DNA from: Halonotius roseus
Lineage (GTDB): Archaea; Halobacteriota; Halobacteria; Halobacteriales; Haloferacaceae
Assembly (NCBI RefSeq): GCF_006861655.1
Contig: NZ_SESI01000001.1
Location: 818,328-882,327, forward strand
Direction: 5' to 3'
DNA: 64,000 bases
In this document: positions 59,927 to 64,000 of the stretch, piece by piece
Numbering within the stretch: position 1 is the first letter of the stretch
Layout: each line of letters opens with the position of its first letter
Notes under the pieces: model-generated
Seen by the model: only the letters and a program-made list of their open reading frames with translations
Databases searched by the model: none
What the model was told of the DNA's origin: nothing
Made by a program: the position numbers and the translations under genes

Positions 59927-60697
59927 GTGACGCGCAAAGACGAATACTACAACCGCGCCAAACAGGAGGGCTACCGCACGCGGGCGGCCTACAAGCTCAA
60001 ACAGCTCGATCGGGAGGCTGACCTCTTGAGCCACGGGGATCGGGTCGTCGACCTCGGGGCCGCGCCCGGTGGCTGGCTCCAGGTCGCCGCCGAGGAGGTC
60101 GGCGAGACCGGTACCGTCGTCGGCGTCGACTTCCAGCGCATTCGGGAGCTGGAACACGACAACATCGAGACGATCAAAGGCGATATGACCGAGGAGCGAA
60201 CGAAAGACCGGCTCACCGAAGAGATCGGCGAGGCGGGCGCTGATCTCGTGATCTCGGATATGGCCCCGAACATGACCGGCGAGTACGATCTCGATCACGC
60301 CCGGTCGGTGCATCTCGCCCGGCAGGCGTTCGCGGTCGCCGAGGAGATCTTAGCGACCGACGGCGATTTCGTGGCAAAGGTGTTTCAGGGCCAAGACCTC
60401 GACGCGCTTCGAGAGGAGATCGAGGAGGCCTTCCAGTACGTCCGGACGATGAACCCCGAAGCATCGCGGGATAGCTCCTCGGAGGTCTACCTCGTCGGGA
60501 AACACCGCCTGACCGCGCCCGTGGGCGTCGGCGACACCCGTGAGGTCGAGATCGTTGATACCGGCGAGGAAGGCGACGGCATCGCCGAGATCGAGGGGTT
60601 CACTGTCTTTGTCTCGGGAGCGACGACCGGCGAGACGGTCGAGGCGCGGATCACGGACGTGAAACCGACCTTCGCGTTCGCCGAGCGCGTCGACTGA
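59927..60697 (+). CDS. rlmE: 23S rRNA uridine 2'-O-methyltransferase RlmE with TRAM domain
   Basis: 256 residues. The RrmJ-like core has the AdoMet motif VDLGAAPGGWLQVAAEEV and the K-D-K-E catalytic set: Lys in AYKLKQLD, Asp in VISDMAPNM, Lys in DFVAKVFQG and Glu in SSEVYLVG. A C-terminal TRAM domain (about 195-256; REVEIVDTGEEGDGIAEIEGFTVFVSGATTGETVEARITDVKPTFAFAERV) for RNA binding is typical of haloarchaeal RlmE. It methylates U2552-equivalent in the large-subunit rRNA A-loop. Confidence 0.94.
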   Translation: MTRKDEYYNRAKQEGYRTRAAYKLKQLDREADLLSHGDRVVDLGAAPGGWLQVAAEEVGETGTVVGVDFQRIRELEHDNIETIKGDMTEERTKDRLTEEIGEAGADLVISDMAPNMTGEYDLDHARSVHLARQAFAVAEEILATDGDFVAKVFQGQDLDALREEIEEAFQYVRTMNPEASRDSSSEVYLVGKHRLTAPVGVGDTREVEIVDTGEEGDGIAEIEGFTVFVSGATTGETVEARITDVKPTFAFAERVD

Positions 60698-60811
60698 TCG
60701 CCGGCCGATTGCTGAGCTGCGTTGGCGACGACCGTCGGTATGTAATCGATACACACCCCGGGCGTGATTGATGAGGTTTATGTATGGCCGCGGCGTGGCT
60801 CGATATGCCGC

Positions 60812-60886
<75 letters not shown>

Positions 60887-60924
60887 TTCAGTTTTCCGGC
60901 GAACTATCCCCGTTAGTTTCAGAT

Positions 60925-61359
60925 TTACTCGTCCCACAACGTCTCGATTCGATCTTCGATGTAATCAAGCGTTAGCTGGCATACGTCTCGATGATCTTCT
61001 GGCCACTGCTCATCTTGCGCGTTAGCCTGACTGGCGGCTGGTGGTGGATGAAAGTGATCCCGCAAATTGTGGGGGTTTGGATGTCGATCCCAGCGACACG
61101 TCCACGTCTCTTCCTGTCTTTGCTCCCGATACTGTATATTGAAATCATCGTTCCGATACCAGCGAATCTCCAATCGTGCTGCCACGTCACTCGGATAATA
61201 CCCGCCAGACAATACAATTCGAAGATGGAGTTTTCCATCCGTAACGAGATCAGCTGATTCGACAAGCCGAGGGCTGGCAAGCCGCGACTGGATTCGTTCT
61301 AATACTGACCGATCTATCGGCGCAGGGCTCGCGCCGTCGTCTACCGGAACCATCCTCAA
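60925..61359 (-). CDS. partner protein of winged-helix regulator, unknown function
   Basis: 144 residues, start ATG at 61357-61359 overlapping the upstream stop (ATGA). No membrane helix. A central beta-rich part (LHLRIVLSGGYYPSDVAARLEIRWYRNDDFNIQYREQRQEETWTCRWDRHPNPHNLRDHFHPPP) carries the HxPNPHNLRDHFHPPP stretch with several His/Pro, and the end is DVCQLTLDYIEDRIETLWDE. I do not recognise a named family. It is coupled to the winged-helix gene, as toxin/antitoxin-like or regulator/effector pairs are. Confidence 0.65.
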   Translation of the reverse strand: MRMVPVDDGASPAPIDRSVLERIQSRLASPRLVESADLVTDGKLHLRIVLSGGYYPSDVAARLEIRWYRNDDFNIQYREQRQEETWTCRWDRHPNPHNLRDHFHPPPAASQANAQDEQWPEDHRDVCQLTLDYIEDRIETLWDE

Positions 61360-61874
61360 CTAACTGAAGACGCCGTAGAGCTGGCAGCTTTTCGTCGTGC
61401 GCGCTCATGCAACTCCCGTTCTTCGAGTGCGGTTGCCCAGTCACTGAGGTCGGTGTACACGTTGTCGACGCGTGATGCGTCAAATTCGAGGACATCGACC
61501 ATCGCGGGTGAGTCAGCATCGTACTCAGCTCGGTACTCCTCAATGCGATCAGTGAGTTCCGAGACCCGTGTTTGTAGCTCCTCAACGGAATTCTTCCGAG
61601 CCAGTTCGTTCACTCGCCGCCATTGGAAATACTCGTCGTTGCGTTCATACATCACTGGCCGCCCCTCGTGTCGAATAACGATTCCGAGGTCGGCATAGAA
61701 CGCTAAGTGTGTCCGTGCCGACTCCTCGGAACAATCCGCTCGGGCGGCGATCTCGGCGACCGTCGTCGGTTCTCTGGCCTGGAGGATCGCTCCGTATACG
61801 CGTTGTTTGGTATCTTCATTTGCGAACGGTTGCTCGAATGGAGGAGGATCGTCATCACGACTCTGCGCTGTCAT
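61356..61874 (-). CDS. winged-helix regulator (DUF7342-like)
   Basis: 172 residues from the ATG at 61872-61874. HTH: TKQRVYGAILQAREPTTVAEIAARADCSEESARTHLAFYADLGIVIRHEGRPVMYERNDEYFQWRRVNELARKNS, then a coiled coil (VEELQTRVSELTDRIEEYRAEYD). Such haloarchaeal regulators are labelled DUF7342 as I recall. Upstream, ATATATT (61898-61904) and AATATAT (61920-61926) flank a 15-bp spacer and may be an operator over the TATA box. It leads an operon with the partner gene next to tRNA-Glu. Confidence 0.75.
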   Translation of the reverse strand: MTAQSRDDDPPPFEQPFANEDTKQRVYGAILQAREPTTVAEIAARADCSEESARTHLAFYADLGIVIRHEGRPVMYERNDEYFQWRRVNELARKNSVEELQTRVSELTDRIEEYRAEYDADSPAMVDVLEFDASRVDNVYTDLSDWATALEERELHERARRKAASSTASSVS

Positions 61875-62161
61875 GCCTCTGTGTTTGGGCAGAACCCATA
61901 TATTCCTTTCTACGACCAAAATATATCATCTAACCGCTTTCGCACCTGTCGTTCTCCTGTGTTTCGACTGCAACGATAGTGGCTGGCATAGAGAAGTACA
62001 CTCCACTGTGTTGTCTCTATCGAGCCCCGACCCGACTTCGTGGATCGCTCGGCATCAAGCCTCAGCAGGGGTCGGTGACGCGCCGCCATCGCATATGTTC
62101 GACCACAGGAGATATTCGGAGACCATACCTATTTTTAGTGGTCTCGTCTAGAGTAAACAAT

Positions 62162-63103
62162 ATGCCGATTCCTGGAGTAATGGATGGTCGAGTGTTGGCC
62201 GCAGACCTGCTGGCCGTCGTCACGAGCATCGCGCTGATGGTCGGTGTCGTGGTTACTCCGTTGGGTGAGCTGCGTGTTCTCGCTATCGTCATCGGTCTCC
62301 CGTTCGTACTGCTTGTACCAGGATACGCGCTCGTTTCGGCAGTATTCCCGCGGAGCGGGGAGCTGACACCGGATTCCGAGACTGGCCCTTCGTGGCTGGG
62401 TCGGCTTGGCGGAAGCGTCGCTGGGAGTGGTATTGCCATTGCCGTTGTCGGTGGGCTGCTTGATTTCACCGTTTGGGGGTTCGAGCGGACAGCCATCCTG
62501 GCAGGGCTGTCAGTGTTTGCGCTCGTGGCGACGACCATTGCGTGGTATCGGCGTCGACAGCTCCCGACAGCCGACCAGGCAGGCTTCGATCTCGATAGCA
62601 TCCGGTCGTATACCCGAACGGTCGTCTTCGGCGAGAGTGCGGTCAGTGTCGTACTGACGCTTGTTGTGATCCTCGCTGCTGCGGGGGCGGTCGGTGTCGT
62701 GGCCGACGAGTCGACCGAAAGCGGTTCTGTTGTCGAGTTGTATATTCTTGGACAGGACGACTCGGGCGAGCTAACTGCGGGGAGCTATCCATCGAACGTG
62801 ACAGTTGGTGACTCGATCACCACCGGAATCGGGGTCGGGACAAGCCGATCACCGTTTGATGGCCGTGTGGTCACACGACTTGAACGCGTCACCGTCGACG
62901 GGGAGACGGTCACCGTCAGCGAATCACAGGAACTCGACCGGATCGATATCCGAGTCCCCGCTGGCGAAACGACAGTCACTCGACACACCGTTCAGCCATC
63001 GATGGCCGGTGAACGACTTCGGCTGACCTATCGGCTCTACCGAAACGGATCAAACTCAGCACTCCGGCAGGCCCACGTCTGGATCACTGTTGAACCGAGG
63101 TAG
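62162..63103 (+). CDS. DUF1616 membrane protein
   Basis: 313 residues from the ATG at 62162. Helices at about 14-35, 38-62, 84-105, 109-130 and 155-180 are followed by an extracellular beta-rich domain (about 185-313; GSVVELYILGQDDSGELTAGSYPSNVTVGDSITTGIGVGTSR...HTVQPSMAGERLRLTYRLYRNG). This fits DUF1616, often near cell-surface glycan or exopolysaccharide genes in archaea. Function unknown. Confidence 0.85.
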   Translation: MPIPGVMDGRVLAADLLAVVTSIALMVGVVVTPLGELRVLAIVIGLPFVLLVPGYALVSAVFPRSGELTPDSETGPSWLGRLGGSVAGSGIAIAVVGGLLDFTVWGFERTAILAGLSVFALVATTIAWYRRRQLPTADQAGFDLDSIRSYTRTVVFGESAVSVVLTLVVILAAAGAVGVVADESTESGSVVELYILGQDDSGELTAGSYPSNVTVGDSITTGIGVGTSRSPFDGRVVTRLERVTVDGETVTVSESQELDRIDIRVPAGETTVTRHTVQPSMAGERLRLTYRLYRNGSNSALRQAHVWITVEPR

Positions 63104-63202
63104 ACACCCCTCCCCACACTCGGAGACAGACCAGACTATCTTGACAAATATTGTCAAAAAGTGCGACTTGACGGAGAACAATTGATTCTAACTCCGCATA
63201 TG

Positions 63203-63210
63203 TTTAAATA
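63203..63210 (+). promoter_or_regulatory. promoter of the terminal gene
   Basis: TTTAAATA is a strong TATA-type box in an AT-rich part of the 163-bp gap before the TTG at 63267. The distance (57 nt) implies a short leader. Confidence 0.5.
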
Positions 63211-63266
63211 CCAGCGAGTGCATTAGATACGTAGACCACCGCAAGTGGGTTCAACGGGGATATATA

Positions 63267-64000
63267 TTGGAAACCAACATAGCACAGCTCCGGAGTACAA
63301 ACCTTGAGGTAACGAAATCCGTTACTAAGATCAGTGAGGACGATCAACTGGTGCGGCTTTCGGTGCGTTCAGCCGCAAGCAACCCGGTCAAACTGTCACT
63401 CACCGATAACGTCTCGTCGGAACACACGTTACATGTCGGTGATCCCGATTCCGGATCGGGCTACACTGATGGAGCCATAACGATCGAGTCGGTCGTCGAC
63501 CCCGAGAAACCAACGGCCTTCGAGTACCATCTCACGGGTTCGACCGAGGGAGAACTCCCGGAACCGACCATCGACAGCGTTTCGCCAGCAGCAACCAACG
63601 GCGACACGCCAACACGGGTCGAGTGGATCGGCCCAGAGGGAAAGCCGATACCGATAGCTGTGACAGCCAGAACCGAGACCGTCTTACTGCTTACCAGCAG
63701 CGAAACGAGCCCGACACCGGCTACGCGTCGACTACAGGGCGTCGGTATCGGTATCGTTCTCACAGCGGCAAACGAGGACGCTGCGTGTCGCACCGTACTG
63801 CGGGCTCGCAAGCGCGGCCACCCGGTCTTCGTGATCTCGCGTCTGCAGGACGAAGATGTCCTGGAGGCGGTCGCGGATCTCGGTGCGACCCTCATCTCGC
63901 CACTGTCGAGAAGGGCCTCCCAGAACGATCTCCACCGAGCACTATCCCAAGCCGCCAGAGAACACGGAGCGACCGGGATCATCCTACAGACGCGTGACTG
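63267..64000 (+). CDS. unrecognised protein, partial (3' end outside window)
   Basis: A frame opens with TTG at 63267 (LETNIAQLRSTNLEVTKSVTKISEDDQLVRLSV) and has no stop to the window end, at least 244 residues. No ATG or GTG occurs in frame upstream as far as the preceding stop at 63189. The first half is beta-rich (DNVSSEHTLHVGDPDSGSGYTDGAITIESVVDPEKPTAFEYHLTG). The second begins GVGIGIVLTAANEDAACRTVLRARKRGHPVFVISRLQDEDVLEAVADLGATLISPLS, which looks like the start of a nucleotide-binding alpha/beta domain such as a glycosyltransferase. A surface-glycan role next to DUF1616 is a guess. Confidence 0.75.
   Translation, partial: METNIAQLRSTNLEVTKSVTKISEDDQLVRLSVRSAASNPVKLSLTDNVSSEHTLHVGDPDSGSGYTDGAITIESVVDPEKPTAFEYHLTGSTEGELPEPTIDSVSPAATNGDTPTRVEWIGPEGKPIPIAVTARTETVLLLTSSETSPTPATRRLQGVGIGIVLTAANEDAACRTVLRARKRGHPVFVISRLQDEDVLEAVADLGATLISPLSRRASQNDLHRALSQAAREHGATGIILQTRD

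Overview
This window is chromosomal DNA of a halophilic archaeon (class Halobacteria). The evidence is high G+C (roughly 64% by eye), very acidic predicted proteins, archaeal core genes (aIF2-gamma, RpoE'/Spt4, DUF359 dephospho-CoA kinase, RfcA, SAMP2-like modifier), a halorhodopsin, many leaderless genes with TATA-type boxes about 25-30 nt before the start codon, and about twenty CTAG tetranucleotides noticed by eye where about 200 would be expected. I cannot name the genus. No intact transposase, integrase, CRISPR array or rRNA gene was seen.

Layout. 1-2.1 kb: end of an ABC importer operon (permease plus an unsecreted TIG/Ig-like protein). 2.2-7.3 kb: a sulfur-handling island (DoxX, DsrE2-type protein, TusA, rhodanese/metallo-beta-lactamase protein, a YeeE/YedE transporter split into two half proteins, PiT-type permease), with TTTGTAT/ATACAAA elements in both divergent promoters. 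8.9-12.2 kb: haem-copper oxidase subunit I and small genes of the cox neighbourhood. 12.3-20.9 kb: two sensor kinases, a MinD-like ATPase, acetyl-CoA synthetase and a FIST sensor protein, with a 5 x 33-bp tandem repeat between acs and FIST. 21.3-23.9 kb: 2-oxoacid:ferredoxin oxidoreductase (korAB type). 24-32.8 kb: lipoproteins, a small regulator, a geranylgeranyl-reductase-family flavoprotein, an aldo/keto reductase, DUF373 and a coiled-coil protein. 33.0-37.5 kb: the archaeal information-processing cluster eif2g-PIN-rpoE1-spt4-DUF359, plus DUF5809/DUF5810-like genes and rimI. 37.7-40.6 kb: a Bat-like regulator divergent from halorhodopsin. 41.7-49.2 kb: aconitase, dUTPase-family protein, tRNA-Lys and nitrite/sulfite reductase. 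50.1-54.5 kb: small genes including a TumE-type toxin-antitoxin pair, malate:quinone-oxidoreductase-like flavoprotein, DUF1059 and a glycine-zipper protein. 54.6-60.9 kb: rfcA, a soluble chemotaxis-type transducer, samp2, a redoxin, an acetyltransferase, a CTAG-type methyltransferase candidate, rlmE and tRNA-Glu. 61-64 kb: a two-gene regulator/partner pair, a DUF1616 membrane protein and the start of an unrecognised gene.

The feature I consider most worth following is structural. Several genes (samp2, the Bat-like regulator, the DUF373 gene and tRNA-Lys) are followed directly by one or two diverged copies of their own 3' ends. Other intergenic regions hold short tandem repeats with 25-36 bp periods. 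I see no element that explains them. The second is the Bat-like regulator beside halorhodopsin: its LOV-like PAS domain has Pro where photoactive LOV domains have the flavin-binding Cys, and its receiver domain has Glu in place of the phospho-acceptor Asp.
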